64,000 nt of DNA, from the NCBI GenBank assembly GCA_037178675.1, contig JAYMGJ010000314.1:1-64000 (forward strand), in the 5' to 3' direction. Source of the DNA: Scleroderma bovista (taxonomy: Eukaryota; Basidiomycota; Agaricomycetes; Boletales; Sclerodermataceae). Positions 42,196 to 53,459 of the stretch are shown here, piece after piece. Numbering within the stretch: the first letter of the stretch is position 1; each line of letters starts with the position of its first letter. A model generated the notes under the pieces. That model was not told the DNA's origin, ran no database searches, and saw nothing but the letters and a program-made list of their open reading frames with translations. The position numbers and the translations under genes are program-made.

Positions 42196-43721
42196 ATGCC
42201 CCGCCACCATTCCGACAGCAGCTCCTCGCCCCAGTCCCCGACTGCTCCAGGGTCGCTTCCCCATCCCTCGCCACCAAACTCATCCCACTCCGCCGCCAAG
42301 AAAAAACATGTCTGCCAGACATGCGACCGTGGTTTCACAACCAGTGGTCACCTTGCGCGCCATCTCCGCGTACACACCGGCGAGCGCAACCACAAGTGCC
42401 CCTTTCCTGGGTGCGAAACACGGTGCTCCAGACAGGACAACCTCCAGCAGCAGTGAGTATTCCCCCTATTCATTCGACCCATTCGCGCGCGCCCCTCTGC
42501 CTTTGTTACCCTTGCCACCCCCTGTTCCCTTGCTGAGCCATGTGTCCGTCCAGTTACCGCATCCACCTCTCCCCGGGATCGAGACGGAGCTCAAGCTCTG
42601 CAACACGCGCGGTGATCGCCCGTGCCGTCGGAGCCACTTCTCGCAGCAGCCGTTCAGCCGGCCTCCTCGCCGTCTCAGACCGCTCCTCAAACGACAACAC
42701 CCCTCCGCCACTCGAACACGCCATCCCCCCTCCCCCAGACTCACCCCCTCCGCTTGTCCCAGCGTTCTCCATGTACTCGGACTCCCTTCAGTCCAACAGC
42801 CGATCCCCTACTCCCCATGAAAACGCTTACCCTACCCTATCCCAACATACTCAGCCCATGCTAAACGGACATGCCCAACCACAACATTCCCCGATACAAC
42901 CACACTTCCATGATAGTCCACCCAGCTACACTGAGCCTTCCCACTCCTCGGGTTACAGCTACCACCCCTCCAGTGCCACAGCTGCTATACAGGACCACTC
43001 ATACCAGTACTCGTCGTATGATGAGAAGCCCTCTGCATCCCGTTTACAGTCTGCTCTCCACCAGTCGTCTATGGACAACATCCACGACCACCCCCCACCG
43101 TCCTCGACACATGTGTCGTCGCTCTCATCCCGTCTCTCCATTTCCCACTTGTCCCACCCCCAATCATATCCAGCCAACTACAGTTCGCCCTCCCCGGACT
43201 CTTCCCACTCTGTCTCCGTCTCCCCCCACTCCCAGGCATCCGAGCCCTCCACTCCCAACTATTCGACATACCGCGATGACGGGGGTCACGACACCACAGG
43301 GACATCTTATCCATCCTTGGACGAACACCCAGGCCTGTCAAATGGCTACATGTCAGGTTCATCGGCTCATATGGGCATTCCCGGCTCAGCACCTGCGTAC
43401 AGCCATCACCCTCACCACCCCCACACCACCAATCCTGGTATGGCCATCCCACAACACAGTTTGCCCAGGTACGATTCGCCTCCACCGATCTTGGCCCCGA
43501 TCCAAGATGAGCGCGTGGTAAGAGGCGATATGGGCCGTCTAGCACATGTCCAAGTTCCGAGTCTTCCCAGTGGGTCGACATCTTTGGGCGGCTCGGTCTT
43601 TGCCCTTCATCATCATCATTCACACGCGCATTCTCCTATCGGTGGGTATTCGTACCATGCACCACCGCTTTCAGTGGGCCAGGGGTGGAAATCGGATGGC
43701 CTCCTCAGGGGCAGGTCATAG
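42196..43721 (+). CDS. NRG1-like C2H2 zinc-finger transcription factor (474 aa)
   Basis: Two exons, 42196-42452 and 42554-43721, are joined across a 101-bp GT-AG intron placed inside the second finger. Finger 1 is HVCQTCDRGFTTSGHLARHLRVH and finger 2 is HKCPFPGCETRCSRQDNLQQHYRIH, at about residues 38-90. The GFTTSGHLxRHxRxHTGExNHxCPFxGC signature is that of the fungal NRG1/FlbC group, nuclear DNA-binding regulators (in yeast a glucose-responsive repressor). The remaining 380 residues are a low-complexity Ser/Pro/His-rich tail including a run of four histidines, probably a disordered regulatory region. A pyrimidine-rich leader precedes the ATG. Target genes cannot be inferred. Confidence 0.9.
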
Positions 43722-45454
43722 GCCCTGTTACTCTCTAGATGGTTTACTTTCGTGTTCGGTTTTCCCTTCTTATCTCTTTCTTTCTTTTTTTTACCCGTTG
43801 TTATCATTGCAGAGTGGGAGCTACTGGCTATCTCGAAGGCGCCAGACCCACCTGTAGCATACCTTCGCTCTTGTTCTACCCCGCGTGTCCGCCAAGTCTC
43901 GCTATCCCCTGGCTATAAACACGGTACACACTTGGAGGAGTTGCTTATCTCTCTGTCTCTGTTCTCATGGACTGTTGTCTGTATCATTAAAACCATCTCT
44001 CCACCCCCCCCAAGGGCCTCTTCGGCCCTTCTCTTTGTTCTCTCTCTAGCTGTCTCCTCTATACATCCACCCCAAGTTGCACTTTGCTTTCTCCCATCTC
44101 GCAATCCTACACCATACCCTATAGTAAACCTGATACTGTACAGTATTGTTCATAGAAAAATCGCGCTTTGTCTCCGCTTTGTGTTGTGACATCCGACTGC
44201 CATGGAGGCTCGATTATAGTCACTGTCCGCGACAATCAATGTCGTAACTCGAAAAAAAGGTGTGTGGTGGAGCGCTATTAATTGCACCCGCGATCATCTG
44301 TCACCGTGGACAAGTTCCCGTGGAGTTTGGAAGAAGCAACGTATGTGTATATGATACACGGCAGGCAGTGTCTGGAGGGTCGGACATGGCACTGCTTCCC
44401 ATCGATTTTTTAGACTTTGAATCAAAGTTACCTTTCAATGCAGCGTGACATGGGGCCGGGGGGGGCGTGTGTACGTATGTACCTGGACCGCGGCCGGTGG
44501 AGCGTAAAGTCGGAAAAAAGAACTCGGTCCAAACGGTCCTGTGTGCCAATTGCAACGTTGCAGAAAAGAAGCACTGATCTATGTATTCATTTGCAAAAGA
44601 AAGCCTGGGTACGTATGCTGTGTACGACTTTGTGTATGGTGTTTTCGCGTGCCGTGCCGTGCCTTGGAGCAGCGGAAGTTGGGAACTTTGTTAATATATG
44701 GATAACGGTTCCATGGATCACTATACCTTTTCACAAAAGAGAGCGGCTGTGTAACTCTATTAGTGCGTGCTGTGGAAAAAAAAAGAAGAACGTCAAGGAT
44801 GGAAGGAGGGGTTTTTTTTAATGCTCAGAAGGGTGGGGTCGATACGTGCTTGATGGAGGTGACATGGGGCCTCGAGGGGGGGTGCTATGAATGTTATCGT
44901 TAATGCCATGCTGATAAGAACATGCATATGACTGTATCTGTACTAGAAGTTTATTAGCATATACCATATGCTGTGTGGAAGTAAAATTACAGCAGGTGAT
45001 TCGGCGCTTCGCTCATGTCTAATACACCAATTGAGGCAACAGGAAAGAAAAATGAGCTGAACTTTGTATCGTGTCCATATAGTGAAAGATTGATTGAATG
45101 TATGCCGTCTTTCCCTAAGAATTGGCGTTTGTGTATGTTGTGTGTGTCGCCCCGCACTTTTGATATATGCGCTTCGACTTGTCGCTCTCAATTATCGGAT
45201 CTCCAGGCTCTACGGTAAAATAAGGAAAGTTCTTTCAAGGCTTCGCGAAGCACAGACGACGATACTGACTCCTGAGAACCAAGGCGGCCAGGTTAAGCCA
45301 TCGGATTCACAATCAACATCAGCATCAACGCACGCGACTGTCGGTCACTGCATTTTGACCATCCAGATCCACTTAGACCCGCCATTTAGAGCGGAAGGGA
45401 AAGAGCAGGAACTGATACGGTAGCCGGGTGAAAGCTTAAACGTAAAAGAGAGTC
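43722..45454. other. Intergenic region between zinc finger and PP4 genes
   Basis: The pyrimidine-rich first part (to about 44,190) is probably 3' UTR of the zinc-finger gene. The remainder has short frames only. No RNA gene or further coding region was recognised. Confidence 0.5.
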
Positions 45455-47972
45455 ATGGGCGAGAGTGATCTCGATAGGTACGTCCTCTTACTCCAAGTCA
45501 CTGAGCATTTTCGCTAACTGACGTTCCTTTTTTCTTTCCCTTCTCGTGATCTCTAAACGTCTGGCTTCCGCATGCTTCATCTCCTTTTTTTTTTCCCGCG
45601 ATTCATACGCATATGTGATCCAAACATGTCCCCCGACGCCCTCGCATCTGCATCCACCTCGATTGAAAAAAATTCTGCCCGCGTCTGTGTCATGACTTTC
45701 ATACCGCGGGGTGGCGTCGCCATTTCTTTTGCACCGCTAAAACGCAAACAACCGATGCGCATAACCAATACCGAAACTACAACCACCACACCGACCTGGT
45801 CGGACTGGCGGCCGCCGGGGGAAATGATGGGTATGCTATGGCGTGTGACGCTTGCTGTTGGCGATGCGACTCCGTGTTCGACTTCCGCGGTCTCCTGGAC
45901 ACCTTGTGTTACTGCGCCGCATACGGATGCTTATGGCGTCGACGTTGATACGGTCAACGGCCTCTGTGGACGCCTTGTTCGATATTTGTTCTATCCCCGA
46001 TGTTCGGACGTCCACGTATGCGTCTGAACACCATCCTTAACGACAATCATTACCCTGTCTGATGCGGGTACGAATACTAAACTCCGGTATTCTTTCTAAT
46101 CTCTAATACGGGCGAACGATGGTCAATTCAATTCAAACCGACACCAAAATCCAAATGGCGAATCCCCCCCCCCAAAAAAAAAACAACATGCTGATTGCAA
46201 AACACGGTGACCGGCGCCGCAGGCAAATTGACCAGCTCACACGATGCGAGCCCATTTCCGAGGAACAGGTGAAACGGCTCTGCTTCAAAGCACGCGAGAT
46301 ACTGATCGAGGAGGCGAACGTCCAAGTCGTGGACTCGCCTGTCACGGTAGGTGTTTTCTATATTTGCCTATCATCCCTATTCATATCCTTCTCGCTGTCG
46401 GTCTCGGTTTAAACGCCTAATTGCCTCTCCTTGTGCATACACACACGTGCGCGCGCATGCAGATATGTGGTGATATACACGGCCAGTTTTACGACCTCAT
46501 GGAGCTCTTTAAAGTTGGCGGGTTTTGTCCGGAAACAAACTACCTCTTCATGGGTAAGTCGGTCCAATCGGTTGTGCGTTCGCCCTCCCCTTCATTTCGT
46601 TGGGTCACACGACCACCTGCGCTGACGTGCCCCCCTTTTGCACCCCACTTTAGGCGATTTTGTCGACCGCGGTTTCTACAGCGTCGAAACCTTCCTTCTC
46701 CTGCTTGCTCTCAAAGTCCGATATCCCGACCGGATCACGCTTATTCGTGGGAACCACGAGTCACGACAGATCACGCAAGTGTACGGATTCTACGACGAGT
46801 GTATACGCAAGTATGGAAGCACCAACGTGTGGAGGTGGTGTTGTGAGGTATTTGATTACCTCGCTCTTGCAGCGATCGTAGATGGGAGGGTGTTTTGTGT
46901 GCATGGGGGTTTAAGCCCGAATTTACAAGAAATCGATCAGGTGAGTGGGTCGGTGGGCTTTGGTGAGGTGATGCCGGGATGAGGACATTTCGCTGGCGAT
47001 GGCGATGAGGCTCGCAGTATTGACATCGACCGGAAGCACTAATTAGTCGTCTCGTTCTAGATTCGAGCTATTGATCGAAAACAGGAGGTCCCGCACGATG
47101 GCCCGATGTGTGACTTGCTATGGTCAGACCCAGATGGTGAGTTCTCCTCACCCAACCCAACAGACCCCACCAAGCGAGACGATGTCGCATAGAACCCCTT
47201 ACTGCCATCTCTCCTTTCTCTTCCCACACGCACATGAATATATACTAAAGGAAGGTCAACAGAAATATCGGGATGGGGAGTATCTCCGCGGGGTGCCGGA
47301 TTCTTATTCGGTGCGGACATCACCAAAGCCTTTGCCCATCGCAACTCGATCGACCTCATTGCGCGGGCGCATCAGCTTGCAATGGAGGGCTACAAACTCA
47401 TGTTTGATGGGACGATCGTGACTGTGTGGAGTGCCCCGAATTACTGTTATCGGTGAGTTTTGGTTGGCCCTGTGTTCTCGCCTGGAAAGCCCCGTCTTTG
47501 AAGTTAAGCATACTCATTTTTTAATATGCTCCAACCCATGCGGATGACGGTAATGACGATTTACGAACACGGTTCCGGATACACCTTTCGGCCGGCCCTC
47601 TTACCGCTTACTAGCTGCGGAAACGTGGCGTCGATACTTGAACTAGACGAGCACCTCGGCCAGGATTACAAGGTATTTTCGCATGCACCTTCGGTAAGTT
47701 CCAGATATCATCGACCCCATTATTCTTTCTATTCTTTCTCTCGTTTTTCCAATCGGCGATATGCGGCGTGCGGTCTTAATCCCGCACCAGATCATTGTCG
47801 GCTCGGGTTGGCTAGGCCAACCCTATCTAAATAGTTTACTCCATTATCGTATCTGTATTTAGGCTCACTTCTTTGTCGGTGCAGTGTATGCTAATGGATG
47901 GTGTTATTTTCTCGCCAATAGGATGTACGGTCAATACCAGCAAAAAAGCCTCTTGCAGATTACTTTCTCTGA
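45455..47972 (+). CDS. ppp4c: Serine/threonine protein phosphatase 4 catalytic subunit
   Basis: This is a PPP-family metallophosphatase that dephosphorylates Ser/Thr in PP4 complexes (DNA-damage recovery, nuclear and cytoplasmic roles). Eight exons keep frame: 45455-45477, 46223-46346, 46463-46553, 46654-46940, 47061-47136, 47263-47452, 47615-47693 and 47922-47972. They give 306 aa, against 307 for human PP4c. Metal-binding and catalytic motifs are complete: GDIHGQ, GDFVDRG, GNHE, HGG and [12 protein letters not shown]. The C-terminus is DYFL, the methylation tail of the PP2A/4/6 group. [14 protein letters not shown] and the N-terminal DLDRQID favour PP4 over PP2A or PP6. The first exon of only 23 bases (MGESDLD) lies beyond a 745-bp intron; a start inside that intron (near 46,189) would give an atypical N-terminus. 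Confidence 0.93.
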
Positions 47973-50527
47973 TGAGGGGAGCGTGGGCGAGGTGGCGTAC
48001 TACCGCCCTGGTTTGTCAAACTCTGTTCTAGTAGGGCAGGAATGGGACGGGGGTCGTCAAAATCGCCTCTGGCCTTGCTTGGCAGCCCCCCTTGATCTCT
48101 GTTGGCTGTTGCCCAGTTGTCTGTATATTTTTTTTCCTTCCCCACTTGTTTAAATTTTATATTGATTTTTTTGTATCTTTAATCCCTTCCTTGGCCTATT
48201 TCATGCATTGGCCTGTAATTCGCAAGATGAACTGTCCTCCGTTGCTCCCGCCCGCCTTTCGCGTAGCGCTCTTAACTTGGTTTCATTTTGCGGTGGCGAA
48301 CCATCCGACCGCGTGGGTTTGGCGTGTCTGCGCTAGCCTAGGATCGTGATCCACTCCTCCGCTAACTTGACCTTATCGTAAAGTAGGACGTACATAACAA
48401 GGTTTTCCCTAAAAGATGGGTGCACCGCCTCCCGAACGCTTTCACCAAGGTTCAATGCCTTTCACGAAAGTGTCGCGATGCTCTGGTCTGGTACGATAAA
48501 TTTATACTTTCTCACGCATGATTACAGCACTGGAGGGGGGTGACACTTTCCTAATCGGTGTATGATGTGATGACTACGTTACAATGAGTCAAGCAAGGCC
48601 GTCGAGATGACACGTTGGCGGGATCGGCGGGGCCGGGGAAGGCTAGGGAAGGCCACTACTTTGTGTTCGCAGGGTGGTAGGGATCAACAGGGGCAGGCTG
48701 TGCGCATGGTGTGATCCGAGTGTGTTTGTGGATGAGGAAGTGAAGGTATACATACATACTACGACTGAACATGTCGCGCCATTTGTTCAAAGTTCAAAGT
48801 GCCCTAGCATATAGGGCAACGTAGGCACAGTATGTGCATCCATACCGATTGTCGGGCACAGCACGGTGGCAGTTGGGACAATCTGAGACTGAACAAGGCC
48901 GTTCTTTGGGTACCGGGAATACGTATAAGCATTCGAGAATCAGCGATGTGTTGTCGGGGGGGGAAATCTAGCTCAGCGCTTTGGAAATTGATTGTTGGCC
49001 CTCTCATGTCCTTACAAGGGGAGCTGATATATCACGATAAGAAGTATCGTATGGGGATGCACTTTGTGATTGTGGTTGGAGAATCCAGTCGCCAAGGCCA
49101 AATTCGAACCTGGAGGCAGTAATGGTCCTCGTCCTGGGGAAGCATATTGCTTGCGAGAAGAGACAGCCACCGAACTCGAAGACCCAACTTGTGCTCGAGG
49201 TTGATACATTGATGCCGGGCTTGCGGTTGCGATCGATGCACGAAGACTTCTTTCTCGCTCCACGTGCAACAAGGATAACAAGGGGCACGAACACGTGCGC
49301 ATTTCGAGAAGGCCACTCAGGGTTGAGAGCAGTAATGTTGGCATTTGGAAAGGGAAGCTAAGTGCCGTCCCCCGCTCGCCGACCCTGCCCTTTCCACTTC
49401 CGTGGATAGGGTCTGGCGTATGGCTAAAGTCCGTCATACGAGCGAACATCGTATGTACCTTTCTGGGTAGGTTGCGGGGACTAAACCTGTGGTACAGAAG
49501 AGAAGGGGACCGCATCAGGTACAACTTGCATATCGGTACCGATGCCATGCAGTCCACAGAGGCAGCAGGGATTGACTGTGAGAAGAACCGATAATCATTA
49601 TCATCAAGGACAATAGAAGAGAAGGACGACGAGTCAGTACGGGAGATATAAAAGGATGAGGAGCTGAATATGGGATGGCTTTCAGTTCCTTTGGTCATTT
49701 GAGAACTTTCGCATACGTGACTCGGGACGATGCAGAGCGGCCCATGATGAGCGGTAGGTCGCATTCACCTATGTCCTGAGGTCCAGCGACTGGTTAGAGA
49801 AAGGACCTGAGGATGCTGTAACCAAATGGGGATATCTTAAAGTGTGGAGCCCTCACATTGACGTGACACCAAACTTGAAGGAAATCATGATCAGTGCAAT
49901 CTACAGATCAGTGTAGGACGAATAGAGTCAGGGAAGGCCGAGTTCAAGGAGTGGTGAAAAAGCTCGCCAGCTTTCATGTTTTCTGCAGCCTTGTCGCCGG
50001 TCATTGTGTGGCTTGCAATTGGTTGTTCGGGTATCGCCGGTTGCAACATGTGTTTGTGTAAGCGCTCAGTTCGCGAGCAATGACAGCGAATCTGTGCAAC
50101 GATCATTCTATTAGAATGGTCTTCATAGGCCTGCGGCTGCCAACTGGTGAAATTTCTGCCTGGAATTGCCAGTGCTTTTATACCCTCTGTAAGTACCCAG
50201 GTCCCACTTGCTATGGCGTTGGTTAAGGGATGACTTTCAGCAAATCGTTGTTTGTAGTGAGCGGTTCCTTTATGTCAAACGTCAAATACATGGTTGGTGA
50301 TGCCAAGCATTTCCTGCTATCAGGATGTCCCCTGATTGGACAGGCTGCTCGCTTCAAGTGACACAGCCGTCTGAGAACCACCAAAGAGGGTAAGTGCACG
50401 ACACAGCGTATTTAGGCCAGACAAGAGTGTCACTAGAAGCCTTCTGATCGCCGCTAAAAACTTTTTATATTCTCTTTTATACTTTTCTCAACTCGCAACC
50501 AACTTCCCGTTTGTCCTCCAGGACAAA
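47973..50527. other. Intergenic region without a supported gene
   Basis: The first few hundred bases are T-rich and probably 3' UTR of PP4. A 250-codon frame on the minus strand (49012-49764) has no recognisable motif and is overlapped by open frames on the other strand, so it is not called. A CT-rich stretch just before 50,528 is a plausible promoter of the next gene. Confidence 0.45.
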
Positions 50528-51626
50528 ATGGCCCTCATTCCTTTGTTGCGTGTTATCGTTTTCTGTGAGTCCTGTACTGTTGTGGTTGAGCTTTACGATC
50601 TCACATATTCCAAAAGCATCCACCGCCCTCCTCTCTTTGGGGGTACTTGGCATTTGCGCGCACGTCTTGTGGTTAACCCAAGGATATACAAATTCCTATC
50701 TGGCGTTCGCACCATTCGGGACGGCAACAGCAGCCGTAACTGCCGTTTCCCTCCCTTTGTTGTGAGTTACACAAAAATTGAAAAGGGATGTTTGATAATT
50801 ACTGACGTCGGTCTCACTCGACAGCCTTATATTGGGGCGCTCCAAAAGCCGGATATTTACCTCTGTGGTTCTTTTTGAGATTATCTGGTTCTGTACGTGT
50901 TAAAAAATCTGCGTGCACGCGCGTCTGACAACTCTGATCCGTTGACCAAATTAGTCATCCTCTGGATTTTGTGGGTTGCAACCGCTGGCACTACCGTCGC
51001 AGCTAGGGCGTGGTTCTTCCCTTATGGCTGTTTTAGCGGCGATTGTGGGTAACTCCTCTTCACCAGAAAGCGTTGTTTACCTTGTCCTAGCTATTTGCTA
51101 CGAGATCACTGCGATGGAAGCCTTTGCCTTCCTCAATTTCTTCGCAGGTAAGTTTTCATGAGGATGTCAATGTCAATCGGTTGAAAATACTTTTTCAGTG
51201 TTCATTTACTATGATGTGTTGTTTTTGTACGCCATCATCTGTGCCATCCGCGGAAGAAGCATATGGACCCTCTCCGTGCGGGAGGCCGCCAGCAGCGGCG
51301 TTATTACCCCTGCCGTACCCATGAATCAGGCTCAATATCCACAACAGTTTGCGCCACAATATGCTCAATACCCGGGAGCCCCTGCCCCAGCCCCTTCTCC
51401 CGGAGCTTACCCTTCGGCAGCCCCCCAGCCCTACTACCCACAGCAGGCACCTCTGCCTGGTCAACCATACCCTCAACAACCCTATCCTCCGTCGGCAGGC
51501 AGTTCCCCTGCTCCCCAGCAACCTACCTATGGCGCTTACCCAGGTTCGTTCACTCCCCAAGGACAACCACAAACTTTGCCTGCAGAGTATCAACCACAAC
51601 CACATTATGGTACTCACCAGGCGTAA
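50528..51626 (+). CDS. MARVEL-domain membrane protein with Pro/Gln/Tyr-rich tail
   Basis: Six exons (50528-50564, 50617-50761, 50825-50892, 50955-51044, 51091-51147, 51199-51626) join in frame to 274 aa. Four hydrophobic segments (ALLSLGVLGICAHVLWL; the PFGTATAAVTAVSLPLL region continuing into the RSKSRIFTSVVLFEIIWF segment; ILWILWVATAGTTVAA; AFAFLNFFAVFIYYDVLFLYAII) fit the MARVEL fold, tetraspan proteins of membrane microdomains and vesicle trafficking. The GRSKSRIFTSVVLFEIIW motif is typical of fungal members. The cytoplasmic tail is about 110 residues of Pro/Gln/Tyr/Ala repeats (YPQQ, QPYP). The donor of intron 4 is ambiguous (GTGGGT at 51045 keeps frame; the stronger GTAAC at 51049 does not). 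Confidence 0.85.
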
Positions 51627-53459
51627 TTGTAGAGTCAAATTCTCTACCAAGTGTTGCTTGTACCATGGTTTGCTTCAACATCGTCTCACTTCGAGTGCCC
51701 GTTGACTTGTAATTATGTTATTAAAAGGTTGTCACTTCATGAGTAATCAGATGGCCTTTATATTTGGCTTCGTACCAATAAGCATACCCTTCCTATGATA
51801 GAAATGATACTCAATGGTAGTTCTCTTCCTATTGTATAAGCGCGAATCCGGTAAGAAATTAATACACTTCGTAGTTCTGGTATGGAGTTTGGAAACATGG
51901 ACGATGATCAAGATGCGAAGGTACTTATATCCAGATGGCCTTTCAGACGTCTATATCCATCTCTGCCGCTTCAACCTTGACAACATTCGAACATTTCACA
52001 AGGTGAGTAGTTTCAACTTTTCATTGCGACCAATCATCACTTCAATGCGCAGCAGATGTGACGTTGCAGAAAAGACCACAGATCTCCGCCGTCTACGCGA
52101 CTGGCATAGTCTTGCATAAGGTGCCGATGCACTGGAACGAATAGAACTCCTCGGGCTCCCCATTGGACGATTATGTCCGTCCAAATCGCGACGAAAGTAT
52201 CTAAGTTATCCTTGATCTTCAGCAAGGCCGCCGCAGCGCTGAGCGCTCGGCTTCCTTGGTTTAGCCGGTCCACTTAAATGCGCACAACGCTTGCCAATAT
52301 TTAGGAAGAAGTCAAGAGATATGATTCTCCCGTCGAAAGTACTGGCATCAGTCGTTATGATAACATTATGGACGACTGAGTAAAATTTCTTCCCCATGGC
52401 CGCCATAGTGGTGCCAGTGCGCTCGGGTTACCGTTGGATAGCTCTCGGGCGCCGCTACGACGCGACGGTGGACCACGTACCATGCAGTCCTCAACATCGA
52501 ATCTGGGCCAGCAACTCTTTCATTGGGGGCCACTCAGGCACACCCGTCGTTTGCAAAGTTTATCCTACCTCGTGCGCGAACGGTGCTCACTGTTTAGCCC
52601 TGAGATATGAAATAACACTTCACACAATGCAAGTCCGATTCGAGGTGGTCATCTCCCCTGCAGGACCGCATTGTGCACAAATGCATCCGTTGGTACGTAC
52701 CGTTAGAGAGCCGCCGGGATAAGATCATGATGATCCTGCAAGCGCCCAATTTCTGGACAACCTTTGGTGCCAAGTTTGTCGACGTGTGCTGTGTGTACCA
52801 ATTCTGGGGGATGGACTCATCTTTTGCAGCTTTGGGGACGCGCGTGGAAGATCCGAAGAACAACGCACAAGTTTTTCCCATAGGAACGAATCTGGGCTAT
52901 CCTCTGTCTTTAGGCGACGCTCAGCGGCCTGTAAACTGCCATCATTCTAATTTTGGAGGAAGGACTGCGGTCGACAATTTTTATTTTGTGTATGATCAAC
53001 AAGACCCCCCTCCCAAGCTACTCTTAGCACCGAAGGATCAGATTTTTCCACCCTGCAAGGAGATTATAGGAGTTAGGGTTCTTGAAATTCCCTCCTGTCT
53101 TATGCGCCGCATCCACCGAGTCGCGGTTATTTCAAATTCATAGATGTCTTGATATTGTTTACTCTCACCGGCGATGCGCATCAGCAGCCTGGAACATAAT
53201 TCAAACGATCACCATCACAAATATCGGTCGTCGACAACACCGGGGGGGCCTCGTGTAAAGGGCGTTGCTATTAGTCAGCAAGTCAAGTCATTGATTATCC
53301 ACGGCTTCTCATCCCACGAGTGTATAATTTGGACCAAGACGCTACATATGTGAAATCGCGGAATGGGTGGGGCTACACAAGGCACGGGTGTGTAGCACAA
53401 CACGCGCAGGTCTACTGAATAGGTGATACATACACCGAGCGCTGAGGAACATTCCCCGT
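51627..53459. other. Intergenic region, nothing firm
   Basis: A plus-strand frame at 52673-53143 (156 codons, VCCVYQFWGMDSSF, VDNFYFVYDQQDPPPK) has no recognised domain, no clear start and no supporting splice pattern, so it is left uncalled. It may be a decayed or lineage-specific gene. The sequence just before 53,460 is the 3' flank of the ABC gene. Confidence 0.4.

Noticed and set aside
45572..46027. 151-codon plus-strand frame between the PP4 mini-exon and exon 2
   Set aside because: It lies within the inferred 745-bp intron, has no recognisable motif and would compete with the well-supported PP4 model.
49012..49764. 250-codon minus-strand frame
   Set aside because: It is Ser/Pro-biased without domains, overlapped by several other open frames and lacks a splice or promoter pattern; probably chance.
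52673..53143. 156-codon plus-strand frame downstream of the MARVEL gene
   Set aside because: Start and upstream exons could not be modelled and no motif was recognised; left as intergenic.
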